Positions 27,185 to 35,562 of a stretch of 64,000 nt of DNA are shown here, piece after piece; the stretch's first letter is position 1, and every line of letters begins with the position of its first letter. A program made the position numbers and the translations under genes. Under the pieces are notes generated by a model. The model was not told the DNA's origin, searched no databases, and saw nothing but the letters and a program-made list of their open reading frames with translations. The DNA comes from Nocardiopsis_B mangrovi (GTDB taxonomy: Bacteria; Actinomycetota; Actinomycetes; Streptosporangiales; Streptosporangiaceae). Location of the stretch: positions 1 through 64,000 of the forward strand of contig NZ_JBHSFQ010000015.1 of the NCBI RefSeq assembly GCF_042653925.1. Direction: 5' to 3'.

Positions 27185-27827
27185 AACCGCATGCCCACCT
27201 CGCCCCGCCCCCGCCGGGAGGCCCCCTTCCGGGCGCGCTGCCCCTCGCGGCCGCCCCTGACGAAGAGGGAGTACACCTGCGCCGAGCGGATCCCCAGCGG
27301 GGACATTTGGCGGAGTGGGTCCGCGTGCCGGTCGACCACGTGCGCGCCTCGACCGCCGGTGTGGTCGCCGGGACGTCATCGGCGCGGGCGGCAGAACTCC
27401 TGGCCGGATCCGGCGCACCCCTCGACCGCCCGTGCGCGGCTGGCTACGGTTCAACCCATGCCCGAGCACACCCCCCTCGCCGACTCCGCGACACCACGGC
27501 CCCGCGCCCGTCGCCCGCGCACTTCATCCGCCGGGCCGCCATCCGGTGGGAGACCGCTGGGACACGGGCCGAGGGGCGTCCGATGACGGCTCCGGCCGCC
27601 TTCGCGGGTCCGGGCACCGCGAGCCCGCTGCCGACCGGCGCCGCGGCCCGGCCCCCCGGAACTCCTCCATCGCGGCCTGGGCGGTGCCGCCCTACTCGTG
27701 ATCGCCTACCGCCCCCGGCGCACCACCGAGGACGGCGGGGACCGGGAGAAGACCGAGCCGTCCGCCGAGCGGCCGCGACCGCGATCCGCCCCGAACGGCG
27801 CAGGTCCATGGACGACAGGAGAACCCC
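27185..27827. other. 643 bp without a clear gene, upstream of the SLATT-TIR pair
   Basis: No complete gene is seen. A short frame near 27665-27720 (ELLHRGLGGAALLVIAYRP) looks like the end of a membrane segment and may be the remnant of a lost gene. The last 40 bp hold AGGAGAACCCC, the ribosome-binding site of the SLATT gene. Confidence 0.4.
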
Positions 27828-28715
27828 GTGGAACGCATCCGGTACGACGACCTGCCGGCACTGCTGCGCGCCGCCGATACCAACTCGCTGGCCGGCCAGC
27901 GCCGGCTCCTGCTCATCACCCGGGTGCAGCTCACGTCCCTGATCGCCGCGGCCGGTCTCGGGATGCTCAGCCTGAGCGGGTGGGCGGGCGACGCCGCGGC
28001 CGTGCTCGCGGCCGTGGCCTTCGGCACCGCTCTGGTCACCGAGGTCTTCCGCCTGAAAGACCGGCCCGACCGCCTGTGGTACGCGGGGCGTGCGGTGGCG
28101 GAGTCGGCCAAGACCCTCACGTGGCGGTACATGGTGGGCGGCGCCCCCCTCGGGATCCGCGGCGCCGGCGGAGACGGCGCCGACACGCGGCTGCTGGACC
28201 GCTTCCGGGAGATCTCCTCGGACCTGGACGCCGGCTGGCTGGTCCCCGCGCGGGGGTCCGCGGACGAGATCACCACCGCCATGCGGCGCGCCCGCGCACT
28301 GCCGCTCGCCGACCGGCGCCTCCTGTACCTGCGGGAGCGGCTCGACGATCAGCGCGCCTGGTACGCGGGCAAGTCCCGGTGGAACGCACGGCGCTCCACG
28401 CTCTGGTCGGTGGGCCTGGCCGCTGTGGAGCTCGCCGGACTCGCCTTGGGGATCGCGCGGGCCGCGGGGCTGTTCGAGGTCGATCTCCTGGGCTTCGCGG
28501 CGGCTCTGGCCGCGGCGGGCGCGGCGTGGGTGCAGACCAGGCAGCACCAGAACCTGGCCACGGCGTACGGAGTCGCCAGCCATGAGATCTCGCTGATCCG
28601 GGCTCGGGCCGACCACAGCGTCACCGAGGAGGAGTGGGCGCTCTTCGTCTCCGACGCGGAAGAGGCCATCTCGCGGGAGCACACCTTGTGGCGCGCCTCC
28701 CACAGCGGAGGTTGA
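27828..28715 (+). CDS. Tandem SLATT-domain membrane protein
   Basis: A 295-residue protein with two successive two-helix membrane units. The first (helices near 34-49 and 54-71) is followed by RLWYAGRAVAESAKTLTWRY, typical of the SLATT_3 type; the second (helices near 192-210 and 218-235) is preceded by DQRAWYAGKSRWNARRS and followed by the conserved coiled segment ending AEEAISREHTLWRASHS, typical of the SLATT_1 type. SLATT (SMODS and SLOG associating two-TM) proteins are predicted membrane effectors of nucleotide-linked defence systems that damage the membrane when triggered. The GTG start has AGGAGAAC in front. A TIR-domain membrane protein gene follows 77 bp downstream and the two probably form one unit. 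No nucleotidyltransferase or SLOG gene is adjacent. Confidence 0.88.
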   Translation: MERIRYDDLPALLRAADTNSLAGQRRLLLITRVQLTSLIAAAGLGMLSLSGWAGDAAAVLAAVAFGTALVTEVFRLKDRPDRLWYAGRAVAESAKTLTWRYMVGGAPLGIRGAGGDGADTRLLDRFREISSDLDAGWLVPARGSADEITTAMRRARALPLADRRLLYLRERLDDQRAWYAGKSRWNARRSTLWSVGLAAVELAGLALGIARAAGLFEVDLLGFAAALAAAGAAWVQTRQHQNLATAYGVASHEISLIRARADHSVTEEEWALFVSDAEEAISREHTLWRASHSGG

Positions 28716-28792
28716 CCCGGCCCCTCGTGCCGGGTGCCGGGCCCGCTCGGGCGGGCGGGCGGCCATGGTGGACGCACGGCGGAAGGACACGC

Positions 28793-31057
28793 GTGCACGA
28801 TCGAAGAGCCGGTCGGGCGGCGGGGCGCCGCGCCGGAGCCGCATCCGTGCCGCGGCCGCCAGGGGCCCGGCACGACGGCCCGCCCCCGCCGGCGGGCGGC
28901 GCGAGCCGGACGACGACCGTGTTCGTCAGCTACTCCCGCCGGGAGTTCTACATCGCCGAGGCGATGGCCGCCACCCTCCGGCTCCAGGCCGGGCTCGACC
29001 CCTGGTTCGATGTGGAACGGCTGCGGCCGGGCATGGACTGGGCCGCGGCGCTGGACGACAGCCTGGAGCGCGCCGGCGCCCTCCTGCTCCTGGCCTCACC
29101 CGCCGCCCTCGCCTCGGAGCATGTGCGCCGCGAGTGGACCCGGGCGCTGGAACGGGGCGTCCCTCTCCACATCGGTGTCGTCGAGGCGGTGGAGCTCCCC
29201 GCCGAACTCGCCGGGTTCCCCGTTCACGATCTGCGCACGCGGTTCTTCGCCCGCGCCCCCGCCGTGGCGGAGGCGATCGCGAGGGGGGCCACGGAGCCGG
29301 CGGCCGCGCCGGCTCCCCGCCCCGGACGCCTGGGGATCCCCGCGCGCGTTCCCGCCCCGATCGCCGCCGCGGTGGCGCTGTCCGTGCTCACGGCGGCCTG
29401 TCTGGCGTGGACGGCCGCAGCACTGGTGCACCTGGACATCGCCATCATGCGCCTGGCGTGGAACCCCTGGGACGACAGCACAGTCTGGGAGGACCGGGGC
29501 ACCGCTTGGGACGTCCTGCAGGGCTGGCGGTGGACCACGCTGATGTTCATCCTCCTCGGCATGACCGCTTTCGTCGTGCCCCTGGCGCCGAGCGTGCTCG
29601 TCCCGGGCACGGGCCTACTGCGGCGCAGAACCGGCCGCGGTGCGCTGGCGGTGGGCTTCCTCGCGAGCACGGCCGTAGGCGCACTCCTGCTCGTGGGGAC
29701 CGTGCTGTTCCTGGAGCACGGCCTCCTCGGGGATCCTGCCTTCGCCGAGATCGCCTACCCGGTCCCGCCCCACATCACCGACGCGGCCGAGGCGCTCACC
29801 GTGCCCGTCGCGGGCACGATCGTCTTCTCGGCCGCCGGGGCGGCCGTGGCCGGGAGGTCGCGCACGCTGCACCTGTGGTCACCTACCGGGACGAGCGCCG
29901 ACTTCTTCCGCGCCCAGGTCACCCGCAGGAGGCATACCCGGCAGCAGTTCGCCGCCGAACTGCGGAAGCACCGCGCCGTGTGGACCACGGAGTCGGCGCC
30001 CGGCACCGCCGGCATGGACACCTACTTCGTGCTGCGGTGGGCGCTCCTGTGCGACCGCCTTCCGCCGCTCGCGCCCGCCACCGGGGAGGCGGTGCCGGCG
30101 ACGGTCGCGGTGATGTGCACGTCCCCGGTGGACGCGGCCGTCGCCGACCACATCCGATGGGCCTGCCGGCGGGCGGGGATGGCGGCGGACCCCTCTACGG
30201 CACGGCACGTCCTGGTGCTGGTGGGTTCCCACACCCCGTGGCCGGAGGCGACACGGCAGATCGAGGCGGCGGGACCGCGTGCGATCTGCGTCCTGCTCGA
30301 CACCATCCGCGTGCCCCCCGACGCGGAAGGGCTGCGCCGACGACAGTGGCTCGACTTCCGCGAGCGGCGTCCGGAGACCCTGTTCGATCTGCTATCGGAA
30401 CTACGGTCCCCGGAGACGGAGGGCGCGGAGGACGACCTCCCGCCGGTCCCGACAATCACCGACCGCTTCCTCGCCCCGATCACGGCGCGTTGGTTCGTGC
30501 TGATGTGCAGGAGCATCCCCGCCTTCTTCGTCGGCTTCTCGCTGGTGGGCGTTGCCCTCCGGCCGTTCGAGGCCCAGAGCACCGTGCTGGCCGCGGTCAC
30601 GGTGCTGCTCGCCCTCTGCTTCACGCTCCTGGGAACCCGTGTCGCACAACGGCGGACCTCGACCGCGCGGTTCCGCGCCGGCCTGGGGGTGATCTCAGCG
30701 CTACTGCTCGTATGGTCGACGGTCGCCGCCGCGGTCCTGTGGATCCCCATCGACCGGTCCTCGCCATGGCGGGGCGAGTGGTCCGCCGTCCCCGCGGACA
30801 CGATGCTGGAATTGGACCGCGTGGCTGGGGTGCTCTCTACGGTGGCCACGGCCGTTATGCCGTCCGCGAGCATCATCTGCGTCTTCGCCCTCTCCCACCT
30901 CACCCTCGAGGGTCTGTGGATCCTGCCGCGGCGAGCGCCCGGAAGATCCCCGCACCTACCCGCCCGCATGAGGACTTGGAACGGCTTCTGGCCCTTTCTG
31001 GCGGCATACGGTGTCCTCTGCAGCCTCATCTTCGAGACCCATGTGGCCTTGGCATGA
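28793..31057 (+). CDS. TIR-domain polytopic membrane protein with a second TIR-like domain
   Basis: A 754-residue protein. Residues 41-155 are a TIR domain: TTVFVSYSRREFYIAEAMAA, GLDPWFDVERLRPGMDW, and SEHVRREWTRALERG, where Glu114 sits at the position of the catalytic glutamate of NAD-cleaving TIR enzymes. Four membrane segments follow (about 188-212, 247-270, 283-305, 335-352). Residues 410-540 form a second, cytoplasmic TIR-like fold (ATVAVMCTSPVDAAVADHIR, VLVLVGSHTPWPE, RRRQWLDFRER) that lacks the glutamate pattern and may be a degenerate sensor. Four or five more helices complete the protein. The GTG start at 28793 has GGAAGGA upstream; the frame before it is not coding. With the SLATT gene 77 bp upstream this looks like a two-gene immune module. 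NADase activity is inferred, not shown. Confidence 0.8.
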   Translation: MHDRRAGRAAGRRAGAASVPRPPGARHDGPPPPAGGASRTTTVFVSYSRREFYIAEAMAATLRLQAGLDPWFDVERLRPGMDWAAALDDSLERAGALLLLASPAALASEHVRREWTRALERGVPLHIGVVEAVELPAELAGFPVHDLRTRFFARAPAVAEAIARGATEPAAAPAPRPGRLGIPARVPAPIAAAVALSVLTAACLAWTAAALVHLDIAIMRLAWNPWDDSTVWEDRGTAWDVLQGWRWTTLMFILLGMTAFVVPLAPSVLVPGTGLLRRRTGRGALAVGFLASTAVGALLLVGTVLFLEHGLLGDPAFAEIAYPVPPHITDAAEALTVPVAGTIVFSAAGAAVAGRSRTLHLWSPTGTSADFFRAQVTRRRHTRQQFAAELRKHRAVWTTESAPGTAGMDTYFVLRWALLCDRLPPLAPATGEAVPATVAVMCTSPVDAAVADHIRWACRRAGMAADPSTARHVLVLVGSHTPWPEATRQIEAAGPRAICVLLDTIRVPPDAEGLRRRQWLDFRERRPETLFDLLSELRSPETEGAEDDLPPVPTITDRFLAPITARWFVLMCRSIPAFFVGFSLVGVALRPFEAQSTVLAAVTVLLALCFTLLGTRVAQRRTSTARFRAGLGVISALLLVWSTVAAAVLWIPIDRSSPWRGEWSAVPADTMLELDRVAGVLSTVATAVMPSASIICVFALSHLTLEGLWILPRRAPGRSPHLPARMRTWNGFWPFLAAYGVLCSLIFETHVALA

Positions 31058-31084
31058 GCCGCCGCCGCACGCACCGCGGCGCCC

Positions 31085-31118
31085 CCGCGCCCGCCACATG
31101 ACGCGAGGACGGGCGCGG
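31085..31118. terminator. Hairpin between convergent genes
   Basis: CCGCGCCCG and CGGGCGCGG, 16-nt loop, between the TIR gene (+) and the M20 peptidase gene (-). Moderate evidence. Confidence 0.45.
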
Positions 31119-31127
31119 CGGCCGGCG

Positions 31128-32597
31128 TCAGCCGGGGGTCGCGGCCGGACCGGTCGTGGAGTCGACCGGACCATCAGCAGACCCCGCTCGTCCTCGGGCT
31201 CCGGCGCCGCCTGCGGTGATCGGGTCGGTCACGCCGAGATTCCAGAACAGCGCGGCCATGACGGCCAGCCCTTCCCGAGCGACGGCGACGGGGAGGTGTT
31301 CGTCGGGCCCGTGCTGGCGGCATCCCGGGTACGAGTGCGGGACCCATACCGTGGGCAGCCCGAGTATCTCGGCGAACACGTCGTTGGGCACGGTCCCACC
31401 GAGGTTCGGATTGACGAGCGGGGGCCGTCCCATGGCGTCCTCGATGGACGTCTTCGCCCACCGCACCCAGGGATCACCGGGAGACACCCGCGTGGCGGGG
31501 GACCCGCGCACGATGCGCACCTCGACCTCGGGGAACCCCGCGGCGTCGAGATGGGCGCGGACGTACTCCTGGAGCCTGTCCCACCGGGTACCCACGACGA
31601 ACCGCAGCTGGCAGTGTGCGCGAGCGGTGCCTGGCACGGCGTTGACCGGCTTCGCGTCGTCGCCCGCGTGGAGGGTGAGCACCTCCAGGGTGTTCCACCC
31701 GAGCAGCCGTTCGGCGGGCGTGAGACCGGGCTGCCCCCAGTCCTCGTCGATCCTCCGGCCCAGGTGAGCGCTGTCGATGGGCAGCGCGGCCAACTCGGTT
31801 CGCACATCCTCGGGGATCTCCGGGGGCAGGAGGCCGGCGACCTCGATCCGCCCTCGGCGTCCGACGAGACCGCTGATCGCGTGGGAGAGGACCACCGCCG
31901 GGTTGGCGACGATGCCGCCCCAGTTCCCGGAGTGCAGTGCCGTCTCACGAGCGCTGTAGGAGAGTTCGAACACGACCGACCCGCGTGAGCCGAGGAAGAT
32001 CGTGGGCGACTCCTCGACGAGCCGCGGACCGTCGGAGGCGAGAAAGAGGTCCGCGCGCAGTTCGTCCTCGTGCGCCCGGGCGACCTCGCGCAGACCGGGC
32101 GAGCTGCACTCCTCCCCCATCTCGAAGAGCACCTTCACGTTGTAGCCCAGGCTCCCCTGCCGTGCGGCGATCACCTCGCGGAGGGCGGCGAAGTTCACCG
32201 CGTGCTGGCCCTTGTTGTCGGCCGCTCCGCGTCCGTACCACGCGCCATCGCGTTCGGTCATCGTCCACGGGTCGAGGCCGGCCGACCAAAGGGCGTCCTG
32301 GCCGTCGACCACGTCGCCGTGGCCATAGGTGAGCACGGTCGGCCGATGTCCGCCCTCGTGCCGCTCCGCCAGGAGGAAGGGCGGGCCGCCGGGTACGGGG
32401 TTGGCGAGTACGCGGCAGGTGAAGCCCATCGCGGTGAGCTCGGGGACGACGACCTCGGCGAGGTAGGCGTCGATGTCGGCCCGGTGGGCCGTGCCCTGGC
32501 TCACCGTCCGGTAGCCGATGCGGCGCGAGAGGTCGGCGGCGAATCCTCCGTCGTCGAACCATCGCGTGAGCGAGCGGGTGGCGGATTCCAGGCTCAT
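31128..32597 (-). CDS. M20-family metallopeptidase/amidohydrolase
   Basis: A 489-residue zinc hydrolase of the M20 (ArgE/DapE/carnosinase) family. The metal motifs are in order: YGHGDVVDGQ (first His and catalytic Asp), WYGRGAADNKGQ (bridging Asp), FEMGEECSSPG (catalytic Glu and metal Glu) and the late PHSYPGCRQHGPDEH (final His). A dimerisation domain lies between. It cleaves peptide or N-acyl/N-carbamoyl bonds of a small substrate. Its ATG overlaps the stop codon of the MmgE/PrpD gene (ATGA), so both are co-translated in an operon with a transporter and a LysR regulator, which argues for a catabolic substrate with an amide bond. The last 30 residues (Gly/Ala/Thr) are probably disordered. 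Confidence 0.93.
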   Translation of the reverse strand: MSLESATRSLTRWFDDGGFAADLSRRIGYRTVSQGTAHRADIDAYLAEVVVPELTAMGFTCRVLANPVPGGPPFLLAERHEGGHRPTVLTYGHGDVVDGQDALWSAGLDPWTMTERDGAWYGRGAADNKGQHAVNFAALREVIAARQGSLGYNVKVLFEMGEECSSPGLREVARAHEDELRADLFLASDGPRLVEESPTIFLGSRGSVVFELSYSARETALHSGNWGGIVANPAVVLSHAISGLVGRRGRIEVAGLLPPEIPEDVRTELAALPIDSAHLGRRIDEDWGQPGLTPAERLLGWNTLEVLTLHAGDDAKPVNAVPGTARAHCQLRFVVGTRWDRLQEYVRAHLDAAGFPEVEVRIVRGSPATRVSPGDPWVRWAKTSIEDAMGRPPLVNPNLGGTVPNDVFAEILGLPTVWVPHSYPGCRQHGPDEHLPVAVAREGLAVMAALFWNLGVTDPITAGGAGARGRAGSADGPVDSTTGPAATPG

Positions 32598-33964
32598 GCC
32601 TTCGCCTCCGCGAGTATCGCCGTGAGCGAGCGGATCGACGGAAGCGAGCGGATCGACGCGAGCTCGCGGACGAGTGCGGCGTAGGCCGACGGTTCGAGCC
32701 GGTCCTCGGTGCAGGCGCGGACCTTCGCCGCGCGCTCGGCGTCGCTGAACGGGTCCTGCTTGATGCCCTTGGCGAAGACCCTCTCCCGGGTGAGCACCCG
32801 TCCGTCCTTGAGGGTGACCCGCACGCTGTGCGCCGGCCGCACGTCCGGGTCGAGCGGTTCCTCATCGAAGGACAGCGCCCTGATCTTCGTGAGGCCGAAC
32901 AGCGCCCTCACCTCCGGACGGGCCACGGCGTCCGGGGTGAAGTCCTTGAGGGTGACCTCACCCCGCAGGAGCAGCACCGCGACGCTGTACTGCAGGGAGA
33001 AGCGCGCCTCGAATGCGTCGCGGGGGTCGTCGAAGCGCAGGTTCTTGCGGTTGCTCGCGCCGATGAGCACGTCGATCTCCTCGATGTCCTCGACGGCGAA
33101 GCCGTGTTCCGCGCGCAGATCGAGGAGGTTGTCGAGGGTGTTGTGCGCCGACCCGCAGCAGGCGTGGCGCTTCGGCGCCAGTCCGTACTCGTCGAGCGCG
33201 AGCGGGTTCCCGAGCTTGCGCAATGGTTCGTCCCACCCGCGCGGATGGGGGCCGCCGTAGAGGGCGAGGAACCCCTGCGGGTCCTCGAGCACCTCCGGGT
33301 TGCCCTCGATCCCGGCCTCGGCGAGCCGCACCGCGAGCACGGCGTGCAGGGCGCTGGTCCCGCACTGCAGGGGCTTCACCTCGGTTCCGAACTGCGCCTT
33401 GTTCCCCGCCGCCATGCTCACCGCGATGCTCATCGCCTGCGTCGTCCGCTCGCCGTCGAGCCCCAGCAGGCGGGCGCATGCCCCCGCGGTCCCGATGCAG
33501 CCCACCGTCGCCGTGGGATGCCAGCCCGCGAAGTAGTGCGAGCGGTTGACTCCGCGGCCCAGGAGCGCGTGGAGTTCGAGGCCGACGATGTAGGCGTCGA
33601 GGACGTCCGCGCCCGAGGCCTCCGTCTCGTCACCGATCGCGAGGAGTGCGGGCAGGATGGCGGCCGACGCGTGGGTCAGCGCGGGATAGAAGTTGTCGTC
33701 CAGCTCCAGCACGTGGGCGGCGGTGCCGTTGACCAGCGCCGCCGAGGATGCGGTCAGCGCCTGCTCCGAACCGACGGTGCGCGAGGCGCCGGCGCCCGAG
33801 GCCGCCGCCGCGTCGCGCACCTTCCGTGTGACGGGGTCGGAGCCGGCCGCGATGATGGCGGCGAGGGTGTCGGCGACGCCGTGTTCGGCGCGCTCGAGGA
33901 CGACACCGCTCCAGCGTCCGTCGTGCGCTGAGGCCCACGTGCCGGCGGTTGTGAGAACTGACAT
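32594..33964 (-). CDS. MmgE/PrpD-family protein
   Basis: A 456-residue member of the MmgE/PrpD superfamily, which includes 2-methylcitrate dehydratase, cis-aconitate decarboxylase and iminodisuccinate epimerase. Family segments visible are AALVNGTAAHVLELDDNF, AYIVGLELHALLGRGVN, GWHPTATVGCIGTAGACARL, GTEVKPLQCGTSALHAV and KRHACCGSAHNTLDNLL. The double Cys in HACCGSAH is at the usual active-site His/Cys stretch. The ATG at 33964 is chosen; the frame upstream is not coding. It ends in an imperfect repeat SIRSLPSIRSL. Company (transporter, M20 peptidase, LysR) speaks against the methylcitrate cycle and for an unknown dicarboxylate- or amino-acid-like substrate. Confidence 0.88.
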   Translation of the reverse strand: MSVLTTAGTWASAHDGRWSGVVLERAEHGVADTLAAIIAAGSDPVTRKVRDAAAASGAGASRTVGSEQALTASSAALVNGTAAHVLELDDNFYPALTHASAAILPALLAIGDETEASGADVLDAYIVGLELHALLGRGVNRSHYFAGWHPTATVGCIGTAGACARLLGLDGERTTQAMSIAVSMAAGNKAQFGTEVKPLQCGTSALHAVLAVRLAEAGIEGNPEVLEDPQGFLALYGGPHPRGWDEPLRKLGNPLALDEYGLAPKRHACCGSAHNTLDNLLDLRAEHGFAVEDIEEIDVLIGASNRKNLRFDDPRDAFEARFSLQYSVAVLLLRGEVTLKDFTPDAVARPEVRALFGLTKIRALSFDEEPLDPDVRPAHSVRVTLKDGRVLTRERVFAKGIKQDPFSDAERAAKVRACTEDRLEPSAYAALVRELASIRSLPSIRSLTAILAEAKA

Positions 33965-34017
33965 TCGGTGTCCTTCTGCTGTCGTGCCGGGCTGGGGGCA
34001 CGGTCGTGCGCGGGGTG

Positions 34018-35442
34018 TCACGTGATGAAGAAGAGGATGGCGGTGTACATCAGCGCTGCGGGGATGAGGAGCATCCACCCGCTCAGCAGCATGAAGCGCA
34101 GCCTGTCGTACCGGGCCATGCCCATGCACGTGACCATGTTCGGGTTCGGGAACGGTCCGTAGGTGTCACCTTTCGAGGCGAAGAGGAGGACGACGATCCA
34201 CGCCGCGGGCGATATGCCGGTGGCCGCCGCGGCGTCGCCGAACACCTGGTCGACGAGGACGACGACGGCGGCGGAGGCACCCGGCACGCCGATGAGCCCC
34301 ACGAGGCCCACGAGGACGGAGAACGCGAAGGGGGAAGTCGCCGAGAGCTGGCCGCCGAACGCGTCGAATATGGGCGTGAAGGGATCGATCCGGTCGATGA
34401 GGGCGAACATCGTCGCCAACATCCAGAAAAGCAGGAACAGATGGACGTACGCGCCGGCTCCCCGGCAGAAGTGCGTGACCGTGGCGGTCAGCGACTGCCC
34501 GGCGGCGAGTGCGGTGAGCAGTGCGATGCTCGGCAGCGCCAGCAGGGGCAGAGCGGTGCTGGCCTCGTTCATCATCGCGTAGGCGATGAAGGCGACGAGG
34601 CCGGCGACGAAGACTCCCGTGGCGAACCTCGAACGGACGGCGGGGGGAGGCTCGTCGCCGACCGTCTCGGCCTCGCTGTAGAAGTCCTGATCGGCGAAGG
34701 AGCGCTTCTGCACCCACAGGATGATGAAGTAGCCCACGGTCACGGAGAGCAGGGCCAGGGGGATCGCGCCGTGGAGGAGGTACTGGCCGTAGCTCACCTC
34801 CGCGGCCTCCATGATCGCTATGTTCGACCCGGCGAAGGGGCCGAGAGCGAGGCCCGCGCAGCCGGCGTAGAGGAAGATGACGGCGATCGTCGCGCGCGTG
34901 ATGCCCATGCGCGCGGCGATGGGGATGAGGATCGGCGCGATGATCGCGAGGGATCCGCCCACGGTGCCGAGCATGGCCACCGTGATGAGGCTGGCCGCCA
35001 TCATCCCGATGATCACCGCGATCCCGCTCTTCTCACCCATGACGCGCATGACGCCGCGGACCAGGAGCGAGGCCACCCCGGTGGTCCGCAGCACCTCGCC
35101 GAGACCTGCGCCGAGGACGCTGATCAGGCCGATCGCGGTGACATTGTCGGCGAGACCGTCGGTGAGGACCGTGGCCGCGTCCAGTGGGGACGGCTGGAGG
35201 ATCGCGAACGCGGACAGCAGTGCCGCGACCGTCGCCAGGAGGATGTTGACCCCCCAGAGGCAGAGCAAGGTGTAGAGGACGATCGGCAGGAGGCCCCAGG
35301 CGGTCGGCCCGTCGGAGACGAAACCGACGGCGACGCAGCCGATCACCATCCCCGCGGTCGCCGCGCCGATGAGCCGGCGCTGGATCCGCTGACCGCTCGT
35401 CTCGGCGCCGTCCGGCCGTGCGGGCACCGTCGTACTGTTCAT
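34018..35442 (-). CDS. Secondary transporter, NhaC/DcuC-like (IT superfamily)
   Basis: A 474-residue carrier with about 11-12 helices in two inverted halves. Signature loops are AMLGTVGGSLAIIAPILIPI with GLALGPFAGSNIAIMEAAEV in the first half, and GVPGASAAVVVLVDQVFG with SKGDTYGPFPNPNMVTCMGM in the second, the re-entrant, glycine-rich type found in NhaC and C4-dicarboxylate carriers. The start ATG 35442 has GGAGAG upstream; an earlier ATG would add 17 charged residues and is less likely. It lies between the LysR gene and the MmgE/PrpD gene (53 bp spacing) and presumably imports the operon substrate. Confidence 0.85.
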   Translation of the reverse strand: MNSTTVPARPDGAETSGQRIQRRLIGAATAGMVIGCVAVGFVSDGPTAWGLLPIVLYTLLCLWGVNILLATVAALLSAFAILQPSPLDAATVLTDGLADNVTAIGLISVLGAGLGEVLRTTGVASLLVRGVMRVMGEKSGIAVIIGMMAASLITVAMLGTVGGSLAIIAPILIPIAARMGITRATIAVIFLYAGCAGLALGPFAGSNIAIMEAAEVSYGQYLLHGAIPLALLSVTVGYFIILWVQKRSFADQDFYSEAETVGDEPPPAVRSRFATGVFVAGLVAFIAYAMMNEASTALPLLALPSIALLTALAAGQSLTATVTHFCRGAGAYVHLFLLFWMLATMFALIDRIDPFTPIFDAFGGQLSATSPFAFSVLVGLVGLIGVPGASAAVVVLVDQVFGDAAAATGISPAAWIVVLLFASKGDTYGPFPNPNMVTCMGMARYDRLRFMLLSGWMLLIPAALMYTAILFFIT

Positions 35443-35547
35443 CGGTCTCTCCACTTTCCGCGGTCGACCGTGACGGGCATCACGGCAGCTCAAGGAACGT
35501 TAGTGGAGCGCAAGACATATGAAAAGTAGAAAAACTAGAGACTATAC

Positions 35548-35562
35548 ATCCATAAATTAGAT
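35548..35562 (-). promoter_or_regulatory. LysR-type box (ATC-N9-GAT)
   Basis: ATC-CATAAATTA-GAT fits the T-N11-A dyad of LysR regulators. It overlaps the end of the LysR gene, about 110 bp upstream of the transporter ATG, inside a distinctly AT-rich stretch (35508-35562) that should hold the operon promoter. Confidence 0.55.
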
